A DNA stretch of 41,327 bases from Acidobacteriota bacterium (GTDB lineage Bacteria > Acidobacteriota > Vicinamibacteria > Vicinamibacterales > UBA2999), in the NCBI GenBank assembly GCA_016213695.1, contig JACQZV010000006.1, positions 1-41,327 on the forward strand, read 5' to 3'. The notes below the pieces were generated by a model that saw only the letters and a list, made by a program, of their open reading frames with translations, was not told where the DNA came from and did no database searches. The position numbers and the translations under genes are program-made. Below are positions 25,321-34,041 of the stretch, one piece after another (within the stretch, counting starts at the first letter, position 1; every line of letters starts with the position of its first letter).

Positions 25321-28263
25321 ATTCTGCGTGCGCGCGAGCTGCAGCGCCTCGGCCAGATGGATCGCGCGGCGGCCGGTGAGCTGGCCGATCTGTTCCTGAC
25401 AACTGAAGCCGTCGGCCACGATGAGCGTGTCGTCGGAGGCCGCGCGGACCGCCGGCAGGAGCACGCGCTCGCCGACCGCCTTCGACACATCGATCTTGTC
25501 GGCGCTGAACCCGAACGGTCCGGCCATCCCGCAGCATCCCGCGTCGGGCATCTGCACGTCGGCGCCCATCTTCTGCAGCAGCCCGACCTCGTGGTCCATC
25601 TTGATGATGGCCTTCTGGTGGCAGTGCCCGTGCAACAGCACCGTACGCGCAAGGTGCGGCGCGAAGTCGGGCGCGTGGCGCATGAGAAATTCGCTCAGCA
25701 CGAACGTCTGGCGGCGCAGCCGCTCGGCGCGCGGGTCGTCGGGGAAGAGATTCCGCAGCTCGTCGCGGAAGACCGACGCGCAGCTCGGCTCGAGGACGAC
25801 AATCGGGCAGCCGGCGTCGATCGCCTGGCCCAGCGCGTCCATGACGCGCCGCAGGTACGCCGCGGCGCGCGTCAGCATCCCGAAGTCGTACAGCGGCCGC
25901 CCGCAGCAGAGGTGCCCGCGCGGGACGCTGACGCGGAATCCGGCGGCGCCGAGCACCTCGAACGCGGCCACGCCCGCCGCCGGGTGGAAGTAGTTGTTGA
26001 ACGTGTCGGCCCAGAGGATCACGTCGCGGCCCGCCGGGGGCGGTGACAGCGCGGCGCCCGAGCCGGTGGCGGCATCGGCCACACCATGCCCGCGCGCCCA
26101 CTGGCGGAAGGTGGACGTCGCGAACCGGGGGATGTCGCGCTCGCCGGCCAGGTGCAGCGCCCGCCGCACGATCGAGCCCAGGATCGGTGCGCGGGCGGCG
26201 TCGTTGGCCAGCCGCGGCGCCAGCGATCCCAGCCGCGCCCACCGGTCGATCAACCCGAACGCGTAGGCCTCGAGCGGCCGCGCGTGGCGCTCGTAGTAGT
26301 GCGACAGGAATTCCGCCCGGTACGTCGCGAGGTCGACGTTGGCCGGGCACTCCGACTTGCAGGCCTTGCACGAGAGGCACAGGTCGAGCGACCGCTTCAC
26401 GTACTCGTTGTTCCACGTGTCGGCCACCACTTCGCCCTGCAGCACCTCGAACAGCATGCGCGCGCGCCCGCGCGTGCTGTGCTCCTCCTCGAGCGTCGCC
26501 ATGTAGCTCGGGCACATCGTCCCGGAGTCGTGCTTGCGGCATTCGCCGACGCCGATGCAGCGGTTCGCGGCCTTCGCGAACGAGCCGTTGTCGTCGGGGA
26601 AACGGAAGTGCGTGGGCGGGTCCTCGGGGCTGTAATCGGCGCCGAGACGGAGATTCTCGGTCGGCGGAAACGCGTCGATGAGCTTGCCCGGGTTCATCCG
26701 GCGATCCGGGTCCCAGATCGCCTTGAACTCACGCAGCCCCTGCATCAGCTCCGGCCCGAACATCTTCGGCAGCAGCGCGCCGCGCGCCTGGCCGTCGCCG
26801 TGCTCGCCGGAGATCGATCCGCCGTAGCGGACCACGAGGTCGGCCGCGCGCTCGACGAACTCGCCGAAGTTCCGGATGCCGGGCTCGCTCCGCAGGTCGA
26901 AGCTCGTCTGCATGTGGATGCAGGCGTGGCCGAAGTGGCCGTAGTACACCGCCTGGTAGCCGTATTCGTTCTGGAGGGCGCGCAGGTCGCGCAGGTACGC
27001 CCCGAGGTGCTGCGGCGGCACCGCGGAATCGTCCCAGCCTTCGTACCGCGGCGGCGCGCCGGGCGCGGAAATCGCGGCGCGCGGACCCGCTTCGCGGATG
27101 CGCCACACCATCCTGGCCTCCGCCCTGGTGTAGACGCGCGTGTTCGGCGCGAAGCGCGAGCCCCCGACCAGGTCCACGAGCTGCCGCGCCGCAGCATCGG
27201 CGCCGGCGGCGGTGTCGGCGCCGAACTCAACGAGCAGATAGCCGCCGCCCTCCGGCATCAGGTCGAGGTTCGGCGCGCCCTTGCGCCTGAGCGCCTCGAT
27301 CATCACACCCTCGAATCCCTCGAGTCCGATCGGTTTCAGCTCCAGGAGGTCCGGCACGTGGTCGGCCGCCTGGTAGACGTCCGGATAGCCGAGGGCGACA
27401 AGCGATCGGTGCTGCGGGCTGGGAATGAGCCGCGCCTGCGCCTCGAGCACCACCGCGCAGGTGCCTTCGCTGCCGACGAGCGCGCCCGCCACGTTGAATC
27501 CGTTCTCCGGCAGCAGCTGATCGAGGTTGTAGCCCGACACCCGGCGCGGGATGTCGGGGTAGCGCTCGCGGATGAGCGCCGCGTAGCGATCCCGCAGCGC
27601 TTTGAGCCGCGCGTAGATCTCGCCTCGCCGCCCGCCCGCGCGGATGATCCCCTCGAGCTCGTCGTCGCTCGTGCGCCCGACGGTGAGCTCGGTGCCGTCG
27701 TAGAGGATGACGCGGAGCGTGTGGATGTTATCGACGGTCTTGCCGGCGAGGAGCGAATGCGTGCCGCAGGAGTTGTTGCCGATCATGCCGCCGAGCGTGC
27801 AGCGGCTGTGCGTCGACGGGTCGGGCCCGAACGTGAGCTGGTGCGCCTCGGCGCGGCCGCGCAGCGTGTCGAGCACGACGCCCGGCTGCACCCGTGCCGT
27901 GCGGGCGGCCGGATCGAGCTCGAGGATGCGGTGCATGTACTTCGAGAAGTCGAGCACGACCGCCACGTTGCAGCACTGGCCGGCGAGGCTCGTGCCGGCG
28001 CCGCGCGGGAGCACCGGCGCGCCGTATTGCCGGGACAGCGCCACCGCGGCCCGGACGTCGTTGTCGTCGCGTGGAATGACCAGCCCGATGGGCACCTGGC
28101 GGTAGTTCGAGCCGTCGCTGGCGTAGAGCGCGCGGCTGCCGCGATCGAAGCGGACCTCGCCGGCGATCTCTGCCTTCAGCGCGCGTTCGAGTTCCGCGGC
28201 CTGGCCGAACGTGTCGACCGGCTTGCCGTGCGACCTCGGTGGCAGGGGATCTGGGTTGCGCAT
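25312..28263 (-). CDS. ydiJ: FAD-binding and Fe-S-binding 2-hydroxyacid dehydrogenase, YdiJ type
   Basis: A 983-residue cytosolic or membrane-associated flavoprotein. Residues about 45-470 are the FAD-linked oxidase (PCMH) fold, with PRGAGTSLAGQ and NNSCGTHSL contacting FAD. Residues about 565-640 hold the [4Fe-4S] ligands CxxCxxCxxxCP (CLSCKACKSECP), preceded by CIGVGECRKHDSGTMCPSY. Residues about 780-960 are two CCG-type cysteine domains (CCGRPLYDFG, HGHCHQKA, CCGMAGPFGF). This fusion matches E. coli YdiJ, a D-2-hydroxyglutarate dehydrogenase of about 1,018 residues; D-lactate and glycolate dehydrogenases share the parts. The start ATG at 28261-28263 is 82 bases after the aminotransferase gene. 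A palindrome supplies its stop. Confidence 0.9.
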   Translation of the reverse strand: MRNPDPLPPRSHGKPVDTFGQAAELERALKAEIAGEVRFDRGSRALYASDGSNYRQVPIGLVIPRDDNDVRAAVALSRQYGAPVLPRGAGTSLAGQCCNVAVVLDFSKYMHRILELDPAARTARVQPGVVLDTLRGRAEAHQLTFGPDPSTHSRCTLGGMIGNNSCGTHSLLAGKTVDNIHTLRVILYDGTELTVGRTSDDELEGIIRAGGRRGEIYARLKALRDRYAALIRERYPDIPRRVSGYNLDQLLPENGFNVAGALVGSEGTCAVVLEAQARLIPSPQHRSLVALGYPDVYQAADHVPDLLELKPIGLEGFEGVMIEALRRKGAPNLDLMPEGGGYLLVEFGADTAAGADAAARQLVDLVGGSRFAPNTRVYTRAEARMVWRIREAGPRAAISAPGAPPRYEGWDDSAVPPQHLGAYLRDLRALQNEYGYQAVYYGHFGHACIHMQTSFDLRSEPGIRNFGEFVERAADLVVRYGGSISGEHGDGQARGALLPKMFGPELMQGLREFKAIWDPDRRMNPGKLIDAFPPTENLRLGADYSPEDPPTHFRFPDDNGSFAKAANRCIGVGECRKHDSGTMCPSYMATLEEEHSTRGRARMLFEVLQGEVVADTWNNEYVKRSLDLCLSCKACKSECPANVDLATYRAEFLSHYYERHARPLEAYAFGLIDRWARLGSLAPRLANDAARAPILGSIVRRALHLAGERDIPRFATSTFRQWARGHGVADAATGSGAALSPPPAGRDVILWADTFNNYFHPAAGVAAFEVLGAAGFRVSVPRGHLCCGRPLYDFGMLTRAAAYLRRVMDALGQAIDAGCPIVVLEPSCASVFRDELRNLFPDDPRAERLRRQTFVLSEFLMRHAPDFAPHLARTVLLHGHCHQKAIIKMDHEVGLLQKMGADVQMPDAGCCGMAGPFGFSADKIDVSKAVGERVLLPAVRAASDDTLIVADGFSCQEQIGQLTGRRAIHLAEALQLARTQNRT

Positions 28264-28274
28264 GCGACAGTCCT

Positions 28275-28332
28275 GGCGGGTCCGCTTTGCGGGGCCCGCC
28301 CTACGTACGACGCGGGGCCCGCCCCACGTACG
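28275..28332. repeat. Variant palindromes with TACGTACG tails
   Basis: A hairpin GGCGGGTCCGC...GCGGGGCCCGCC ending CTACGTACG (28275-28309), then a half copy CGGGGCCCGCCCCACGTACG. They belong to the same tailed family as the GTCCGGCTTCAGCCGGAC copies but have a different stem. They fill the gap between two minus-strand genes. Confidence 0.7.
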
Positions 28333-28345
28333 GTTTCGGTGTCAT

Positions 28346-29539
28346 TCAGCGGGAGAGGGCGGGCTCCGTCTTCGGCGCGCCCGCCAGGCTGTCGAGCGCC
28401 GCCATCACGCCGCCGCTCGCATGTGGCACGCCGGCCAGCCGGAGCCCCATCTCGACGCCGCACAGCGTGCCGGCCAGCATGAGGTCGTTGAACGATCCGA
28501 GATGGCCGATGCGGAACACCGTGCCGGCGAGCTTGCCGAGGCCGGTGCCGAGCGACATGTCGAGCCGCTCGAGAACAAGCGACCGCAGGCGGTCGGCGTC
28601 GTGTCCCTCCGGCATGGTGATGGCCGTCAGCGAGTTCGAGTATTCGCGCGGATCCTCGCAGACGATCTCCAGGCCCCAGGCGCGCACGGCGGCGCGCGTC
28701 GCTTCGGCATGCCGCCGATGGCGCTCGAACACGTTCTGCAGTCCTTCCTCCTGGAGCATCGCCAGCGCCTCGCGCAGCGCGTAGAGGAGGTTCGTCGCGG
28801 GCGTGTACGGATAGAAGCCGGCCGCGTTGTTCTTGAGCATCGGCTCCCAGTCCCAGTACGCCTTCGGCAGCTTCGCCTTCTTCGCCGCGGCGAGCGCCTT
28901 CTCGGACACGGCGGTGAAGCCGAGCCCCGGCGGGAGCATGAGTCCCTTCTGCGAACCGGTGGCGGTCACGTCCACGCCCCATTCGTCATGCCGGTAGTCA
29001 ATCGATGCGAGCGAGGACACGGTGTCCACGATGAGCAGCGCCGGATGCCGGGCGGCGTCGATCGCCCGCCGCAGGTCGGCGATGCGGCTCGTCACCCCGG
29101 TCGACGTCTCGTTGTGCACGACCACGACGGCCTTGACCGCCTGCGCCGTGTCGGCGCGCAGCCGCTCCTCGAGCGTCTCGGGCGAGGCGCCGCGCCGCCA
29201 CGAGCCGGGCACGTAGTCCACCTGCAGTCCGAGCTTCTCGGCCGGATGCCGCCATGCGATGTGCGAGAACCAGCCGGTCTCCATGATGAGGACGCGGTCG
29301 CCGGGTGAGAGCGTGTTGATGAGCGCCGCTTCGCAGGCGCCGGTGCCCGACGAGGGGAAGATGATGACCGGCCCGCGCGTCTGGAAGACGGGGCGCAGCC
29401 CGTCGAGCACGTCCTTCGACAGGCGCGCGAAGTCCGGCCCGCGGTGGTCGATGGTCGGATCGTCCATCGCGCGCAGCACGCGATCGGGCACGTTGGTCGG
29501 GCCGGGAATCTGCAGGAAGTGGCGGCCTGGTCTGGTCAT
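28346..29539 (-). CDS. Serine-glyoxylate-type PLP aminotransferase
   Basis: A 397-residue fold-type I aminotransferase of the alanine/serine-glyoxylate (class V) family. Seen: the N-terminal QIPGPTNVPDRVLRAM, PSSGTGACEAALIN (phosphate-binding turn), VVVVHNETSTGV, the Asp in LLIVDTVSSLASIDY, and the PLP Lys198 in TGSQKGLMLPPGL. It transfers an amino group from serine or alanine to glyoxylate, giving glycine and hydroxypyruvate or pyruvate. The length agrees with bacterial SgaA. ATG 29539 is preceded by AAAGAGA; the frame continues upstream only through a repeat array. Co-orientation with a 2-hydroxyacid dehydrogenase suggests joint handling of hydroxyacid/glyoxylate-type substrates. Confidence 0.92.
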   Translation of the reverse strand: MTRPGRHFLQIPGPTNVPDRVLRAMDDPTIDHRGPDFARLSKDVLDGLRPVFQTRGPVIIFPSSGTGACEAALINTLSPGDRVLIMETGWFSHIAWRHPAEKLGLQVDYVPGSWRRGASPETLEERLRADTAQAVKAVVVVHNETSTGVTSRIADLRRAIDAARHPALLIVDTVSSLASIDYRHDEWGVDVTATGSQKGLMLPPGLGFTAVSEKALAAAKKAKLPKAYWDWEPMLKNNAAGFYPYTPATNLLYALREALAMLQEEGLQNVFERHRRHAEATRAAVRAWGLEIVCEDPREYSNSLTAITMPEGHDADRLRSLVLERLDMSLGTGLGKLAGTVFRIGHLGSFNDLMLAGTLCGVEMGLRLAGVPHASGGVMAALDSLAGAPKTEPALSR

Positions 29540-29546
29540 CTCTTTC

Positions 29547-29650
29547 AACTCCCAACTCCGACGTCCACCGAGCCACGGAGTCACGGAGCCACGGAGAGGA
29601 CTTGATCCTCCGTGTCTCTGTGTCTCCGTGGCCCGGCTCATCGGGAGTTG
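29547..29650. repeat. Inverted array of CACGGAG words between divergent genes
   Basis: The left arm has CCACGGAGTCACGGAGCCAC with 8-base phasing (29547-29596); the right arm has CTCCGTGTCTCTGTGTCTCC (29608-29650). The outer CAACTCCC pairs with GGGAGTTG. It lies between divergent genes, in the place where both promoters should be. Confidence 0.85.
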
Positions 29651-29686
29651 TTCATCTTATCTCGCGCGTGCCATGATCGGCGAGTC

Positions 29687-30976
29687 ATGGCCACGGAACT
29701 CAAGACCGGGATCACGGCTGCGGCGTCGCGCGCGGCCGACGCGGCGGTGCGCGGGACGGTGGAGGGCATCCTCCGCGACGTCGAGGCGCGTGGAGACGCG
29801 GCCGTGCGCGCGTACTCGGAGCAGTTCGATGGCTGGTCGCCGCCCGATTTCCGGCTGTCGCCGGCGGCGGTGGCGGAACTGGTCGAGCGCGTCGATCCCG
29901 CCGTGCGCCGTGACATCGAATTCGCCCAGCGGCAGATCCGCACGTTCGCCGAGGCGCAGCGCGACGCGCTGCGCGACGTGGAAATCGAGACGATTCCGGG
30001 CGTGACGCTCGGCCACCGGCACATTCCGGTGCAGAGCGTCGGCTGCTACATCCCGGGCGGCCGCTATCCGATGATCGCCTCGGCGCACATGAGCATTCTG
30101 ACCGCCAAGGTGGCGGGGGTGCCGCGCGTGGCGGCGTGCACGCCGCCCTACCAGGGGCGCGCGCACGCCGAGACGATTGCGGCGATGGCCATGGCCGGCG
30201 CCGACGACATCTACGTGCTCGGCGGCGTGCAGGCGATTGCGGCGATGGGCATCGGCACCGCGTCGATCGCGCCGGTGGACATGCTCGTCGGTCCCGGCAA
30301 CGCGTACGTCGCCGAAGCCAAGCGGCAGCTCTTCGGCCGCGTCGGCATCGACCTGCTCGCCGGCCCGACCGAGATCCTCGTGATTGCCGACGACACCGCG
30401 GATGCCGAGATGGTGGCCACCGACCTGCTCGGCCAGGCGGAACACGGCCCCACGTCGCCCGCCGTGCTCGTCACCACCTCGCGCGCGCTCGCCGAGGCTG
30501 TCGTCGGCGAAATCGCGCGGCAGCTCGAGGTCTTGCCGACCGCCGATCTGGCGGGCGCGGCGTGGCGCGACTACGGCCGCATCGTGCTCGTCGAGAGCGA
30601 GGACGAGGCGGTGCGCGTGGCCGACGACATCGCGAGCGAGCACGTCGAGGTGCTCACGCGCGATCCGCAGGTCTTCCTCGACCGGATGACGAACTACGGG
30701 TCGCTCTTCCTCGGGCCTGAGACCAACGTCGCCTATGGCGACAAGGTGATCGGCACGAACCACATCCTGCCGACCCGGCGCGCCGCGCGGTACACCGGCG
30801 GGCTCTGGGTCGGCAAATTTCTCAAGACGGTCACCTACCAGCGCGTGACGCCGGAGGCGAGCGCCCTCATTGGCGACTACTGCTCGCGGCTCTGTGCCAT
30901 CGAGCGGTTCTGGGGGCACAAGGAACAGGCCGACCTCCGCGTGCGCCGGTACGCGCGGGCGCCGGCGAACCGGTAA
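29687..30976 (+). CDS. Histidinol dehydrogenase-family NAD+ alcohol dehydrogenase (HisD/HpsN-like)
   Basis: A 429-residue zinc enzyme of the HisD superfamily. Family residues are present: zinc ligands Gln and His in LLGQAEHGP, catalytic Glu-His in IASEHVEVL, Asp in [14 protein letters not shown] and His411 in [20 protein letters not shown] and [16 protein letters not shown] are also typical. No other histidine-biosynthesis gene is nearby; it is followed by a short-chain dehydrogenase. That pairing resembles sulfopropanediol dehydrogenase HpsN with the HpsO/HpsP oxidoreductases, which oxidise a three-carbon sulfonated diol to sulfolactate. True HisD remains possible, but the genomic setting favours a catabolic four-electron alcohol-to-acid oxidation (inference). 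Confidence 0.85.
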   Translation: MATELKTGITAAASRAADAAVRGTVEGILRDVEARGDAAVRAYSEQFDGWSPPDFRLSPAAVAELVERVDPAVRRDIEFAQRQIRTFAEAQRDALRDVEIETIPGVTLGHRHIPVQSVGCYIPGGRYPMIASAHMSILTAKVAGVPRVAACTPPYQGRAHAETIAAMAMAGADDIYVLGGVQAIAAMGIGTASIAPVDMLVGPGNAYVAEAKRQLFGRVGIDLLAGPTEILVIADDTADAEMVATDLLGQAEHGPTSPAVLVTTSRALAEAVVGEIARQLEVLPTADLAGAAWRDYGRIVLVESEDEAVRVADDIASEHVEVLTRDPQVFLDRMTNYGSLFLGPETNVAYGDKVIGTNHILPTRRAARYTGGLWVGKFLKTVTYQRVTPEASALIGDYCSRLCAIERFWGHKEQADLRVRRYARAPANR

Positions 30977-30984
30977 CCACGGCG

Positions 30985-31177
30985 CACGGGTTCACGGGTT
31001 CACGGGTGCTCAGGTGCTCAGGTGCTCAGGTTCCGGTTCACTGGTTCGGGAGTTCAGGGTGCATGGGTCGTTCGCGGTTCGTGCCGAACTCGTGAACCGT
31101 GAACGACCCATGAACCCGAGCACCATGCGAACCCGAGCACCTGAGCACCCGAGCACCCGTGAACCTGAGTACCTGAG
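30985..31177. repeat. Long inverted array of AGGTGCTC words
   Basis: The left side carries GGGTTCAC pairs and AGGTGCTC repeated with an 8-base period (30985-31083); the right side carries the complement GAGCACCT/GAGCACCC (31091-31177). CATGGGTCGTTCGCGGTTC at 31062-31080 pairs with 31094-31112 at 18 of 19 bases around a short loop. It is nearly the whole 210-base gap between two tandem genes. Confidence 0.9.
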
Positions 31178-31186
31178 ACCCTTGCC

Positions 31187-31942
31187 ATGATCAGCCGTTC
31201 TGAGTCGCTTGCTGGCCGTGTCGCCCTCGTCACCGGAGCCACCGGCGGCATCGGGTCGGCCATCTGCCGGAGCCTGGCCGCCGCGGGCGCGCGCGTGGCG
31301 GTGGCGTACCGCCACGACGCGGAAGCCGCCGAAGCGCTGGCCCGGTCGCTGCCCGGCCCGGATCACGCGTGGTTTCAGGCCGACATCACCGAATCGGCCC
31401 AGCTCGACCGGCTCGCCGCGGAGATCACCCGCCGGTACGGCACGGTGGACGTCCTCGTCAACTGCGCGGGCACCACGAGGTTTGTGCCGCACGCCGACCT
31501 CGACGGCCTGGACGATGCGCTGATCGACGACATTTTCAGGACGAACTGGCGGGGGCCGTTCGCCACCCTCCGCGCGCTGCGGCCGCGTCTGGCGCGCGAC
31601 GGCGGCGGGGTGGTCATAAACAAATCCTCGATTTCCGCGATGAGCGGCACCGGCAGCAACGTGGCGTACTGCGCGTCGAAGGCGGCGCTGAACACGATGA
31701 CGGTGTCGCTGGCGCGCGCGCTGGCGCCCGCCGTGCGCGTGCTGTCAATCTGTCCGGGGCTCGTCGACACCGACTTCATCGCCGGCCTGGATCCGGCCTG
31801 GCGTCAGGAGCAGGTGGCCCGCACGCCGCTCGGGCGGCTGACACGGCCCGACGAGATCGGCGAAGCGGTCGTGGCGGCCGCGACGCTCACCGCCGCCACC
31901 GGTACGACGATCGTCATCGACGGCGGGCGGTTGCTGGCCTGA
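31187..31942 (+). CDS. Short-chain dehydrogenase/reductase
   Basis: A 251-residue classical SDR. The cofactor motif is TGATGGIG (residues 16-23), followed by NCAG in the fourth strand, Ser in KSSISAMSG, and the catalytic YCASK (Tyr161, Lys165). The C-terminal ATGTTIVIDGGRLLA closes the fold as usual. Complete and cytosolic. Family members oxidise or reduce a secondary alcohol or ketone with NAD(P). It follows the HisD-family gene, from which it is separated by the long inverted array, and may act on the same substrate, for example to epimerise it by oxidation and reduction (inference). Confidence 0.92.
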   Translation: MISRSESLAGRVALVTGATGGIGSAICRSLAAAGARVAVAYRHDAEAAEALARSLPGPDHAWFQADITESAQLDRLAAEITRRYGTVDVLVNCAGTTRFVPHADLDGLDDALIDDIFRTNWRGPFATLRALRPRLARDGGGVVINKSSISAMSGTGSNVAYCASKAALNTMTVSLARALAPAVRVLSICPGLVDTDFIAGLDPAWRQEQVARTPLGRLTRPDEIGEAVVAAATLTAATGTTIVIDGGRLLA

Positions 31943-32039
31943 TCAAGGCACAAGGCACAAGGCACAAGGCACAAAGAGAAACAATAACATCGCGATACTT
32001 GTGCCTTCGATCTTGTGCCTTGTGACGTGTGCCTTGATC
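31941..32039. repeat. Inverted array of AAGGCAC words
   Basis: The left arm has four tandem 7-base words AAGGCAC (31944-31972); the right arm has GTGCCTT words (32001-32039). The outermost GATCAAGGCAC pairs exactly with GTGCCTTGATC. It lies between convergent genes and spans both ends closely; the left arm overlaps the SDR stop codon. Confidence 0.9.
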
Positions 32040-32042
32040 CGG

Positions 32043-32660
32043 TCAGCGCGGGAGCGGCGGGAGCAGCGGCACGCCCGGCTCCGGCGGCGTGTGCACCGTG
32101 TTCAGAACCATCGCGAGCAGCGTGTAGTAGCCGGTGATGCTGATCGCGTCGATCACCCCTTTTTCCCCGAATCGTGCCAGCACGCGCGCGTACGTGGCGT
32201 CGCTCACGCCCTTGGTCTCGGTGAGCTCGGTCGTGAAGTCGAACAGCATGTCCTGCTCGGCCGACATCCCCGGCGGCCGGCGTCCCTCGACGATGGCGTC
32301 GACGATCGCGCGGTCGACGCCGGCTTTGAGCGCGGCGGGGTAGTGCACCGACCATTCGTACTGCTGCGACCACTGGCGCGCCGCCAGCAGGATGATGAAC
32401 TCGCTCAGCGGCGGCGCAAACGCGCTCTTGTAGCGGAGGTAGTCGCCCATGGCGCCCGCGCGCACCATTGCCTCGGGGCTCCAGAGCAGCGGCACGAACG
32501 GGCCGAACACGTCCACGCCGCGCGCCTTCTTGAACGCGTCCATGGCGGCGCGATGCTCCGCGGTGAGCTTGTCGGGCGGGACCGCGCCGAGTCGTGTCTG
32601 CCCGTGCAGTGGTGCTGATGCCATCGCCACGAGAACGCCTCCTGCAATCCACGAACGCAT
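32043..32660 (-). CDS. Exported carboxymuconolactone decarboxylase-like protein (second copy)
   Basis: A 205-residue protein with a signal peptide (MRSWIAGGVLVAMASAPLHG). It is clearly paralogous to the protein at 20094: shared SEFIILLAARQWSQQYEW with conserved Glu and a later His, EGRRPPGMS, GVSDATYARVLARFGEKGV, GYYTLLAMVLNTVHTP and a proline-ended tail. Length is identical. It has a strong ribosome-binding site, AAAGGAGAT, 7 bases before ATG. It stands alone between repeats. The role is presumably the same as its paralogue: an exported decarboxylase/isomerase-like helical enzyme, substrate unknown. Confidence 0.88.
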   Translation of the reverse strand: MRSWIAGGVLVAMASAPLHGQTRLGAVPPDKLTAEHRAAMDAFKKARGVDVFGPFVPLLWSPEAMVRAGAMGDYLRYKSAFAPPLSEFIILLAARQWSQQYEWSVHYPAALKAGVDRAIVDAIVEGRRPPGMSAEQDMLFDFTTELTETKGVSDATYARVLARFGEKGVIDAISITGYYTLLAMVLNTVHTPPEPGVPLLPPLPR

Positions 32661-32674
32661 GTCGGATCTCCTTT

Positions 32675-32866
32675 GCCGGGTCCGCTCCGCGGGACCCGGC
32701 CTACGTACGCGGGCCACCATAGCACAGGCCGGCGGCCGTGCCCGGCGCGCTAACGCGTATGTCCCGAGTACCGCGTATGTCCCGAGTACGTAGTGTCCGG
32801 CTTCAGCCGGACTTCCAAGCACGATGCCGACACATCCGCGTCCGGCTCAAGCCGGACGCTACGTAC
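32675..32866. repeat. Cluster of three tailed palindromes
   Basis: 32675-32709: GCCGGGTCCGC...GCGGGACCCGG with tail CTACGTACG. 32790-32812: forward GTCCGGCTTCAGCCGGAC copy. 32840-32866: GTCCGGCTCAAGCCGGAC with tail GCTACGTAC. Between them are direct repeats of ATGTCCCGAGTAC (32759-32789). This fills the 220-base gap between two minus-strand genes. Confidence 0.8.
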
Positions 32867-32880
32867 TTGTTGAAGCGACC

Positions 32881-34011
32881 TCAGGACCGTTCATGCGAGT
32901 ACTGCATCAGCGCGGCGGCGCGGTAGAGGCCGTGCACGAACTTCCCGTACGGCAGCGTGATGAACAACGCCAGCACGATGCCGAGATGGATGACGAGCAG
33001 CGCGGGCATCGCCGCCGTCTCGCGGCCCGCCAGCAGCAGGAGCCCGGTGACGCTGGTCGACAGCAGCAGGACGATGAAGCCGCGATCGAGCGGACGCTGA
33101 GCCGGGTCGCCGGCGGCCGCGTCGCGCCGGCCGCCGATCCAGTAGAGACCGGCCGGCCCGACGACGAGCCCCCAGCCGCCCGCCGCGCCGAGCAGGACCG
33201 GCAGGCTCAGGTATCCGTACGGCGCCGTCCATCCCAGCCCGTGATACACGGCGGCCACCGACGTCGAGGCAGCGCAGAGCAGGAAGCCGAAGAACGTGCA
33301 GTGATGGAACCAGCGGCGCAGCGGGCTGCGCGACTCCTGCCCGCCGTCGGTGCAGTCGGCGCCGTGGCCGCGCAGGTACTTGAGCGTGAGCGCGGCGCGC
33401 ATGGCGGTCCAGGTTTCTGTGTACGTTGGCCGGGTCTCGCGCCCGCCACTGGCCTGCGGGAGCAGACCCGGCGCGCGCGTCGTCTCCCGCTGGAATCGCG
33501 CGAGGCCGACGCCGAGCGCCACGAGCACGAACGTGAAGACGCCGCCGAAGAGGGCCACCATGACGTCGTGGGGGAGCACGTGGTAGAAATCCGCCGCGCG
33601 TATGGAGGCCGGGTCCGGCGAAGCGGAAGAGGCATTGCCGGCGGCCATGGCGGCCAGCAGCATGACGGCGATCATCGCGGCCGCCAGCGCCACCGACGTC
33701 GCGACGCTCTGGCGCCGGAACGCGCGCGCGAGCAGCCCCGGCCACGCGTGGGCCTCGTAGGAGACGAGTCGAAGCTCGGCGAGCGTCCGCGGCACGTTGA
33801 TGGCGAACTCGTGCGGCGCCGCATACTGGCAGGCGTACAGGCACTCGCCGCAGTTGTGACACAGGTTGGCCAGGTAGTGCAGGTCGGCCGCCTGGAAACT
33901 CGCGCGCATCTCCATCGCCGGGAAGACCGCGCAGTAGCCCTCGCAGTAGCGGCATGCGTTGCAGACGGTCATGATGCGCTCGCCTTCGCGGAGCGGGTCG
34001 GGGTGCGTCAC
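32881..34011 (-). CDS. tcuB: TcuB/CitB-type membrane Fe-S and heme electron-transfer protein
   Basis: A 376-residue protein. N-terminal ferredoxin-like region with two CxxCxxCxxxC sets at residues 17-27 (CNACRYCEGYC) and 51-61 (CHNCGECLYAC) for two [4Fe-4S] clusters. Then about six membrane helices with His residues suitable for heme b (FHHCTFFGF, YHGLGW, VIHLGIVLAL). This matches TcuB, which re-oxidises the flavoenzyme TcuA during tricarballylate oxidation and passes electrons to the membrane. TcuA is not encoded in the window. The GTG 34011 start gives the family's usual lead-in before the first cysteine set; ATG 33972 is the alternative. It is divergent from an MHS transporter 30 bases away, echoing the tcuB/tcuC link. 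Confidence 0.88.
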   Translation of the reverse strand: MTHPDPLREGERIMTVCNACRYCEGYCAVFPAMEMRASFQAADLHYLANLCHNCGECLYACQYAAPHEFAINVPRTLAELRLVSYEAHAWPGLLARAFRRQSVATSVALAAAMIAVMLLAAMAAGNASSASPDPASIRAADFYHVLPHDVMVALFGGVFTFVLVALGVGLARFQRETTRAPGLLPQASGGRETRPTYTETWTAMRAALTLKYLRGHGADCTDGGQESRSPLRRWFHHCTFFGFLLCAASTSVAAVYHGLGWTAPYGYLSLPVLLGAAGGWGLVVGPAGLYWIGGRRDAAAGDPAQRPLDRGFIVLLLSTSVTGLLLLAGRETAAMPALLVIHLGIVLALFITLPYGKFVHGLYRAAALMQYSHERS

Positions 34012-34041
34012 GGCAAACTATGGTAACGTCACCGGTCCTCC

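Noticed and set aside
26086..28482. Long plus-strand open frame opposite the YdiJ-type gene
   Set aside because: It is the antisense shadow of a gene with strong family motifs. Its translation is Arg/Ala/Val-rich with no recognisable domain, as expected from high G+C at third codon positions.
29687..30976. Histidine biosynthesis HisD
   Set aside because: Not excluded by sequence, but there is no other his gene in the window and the neighbours are catabolic, so I did not assign hisD.
30985..31177. Repeated AGGTGCTC units as a CRISPR array
   Set aside because: Units are 8 bases with no unique spacers of about 30 bases, and the right half is the reverse complement of the left. No cas genes are nearby.
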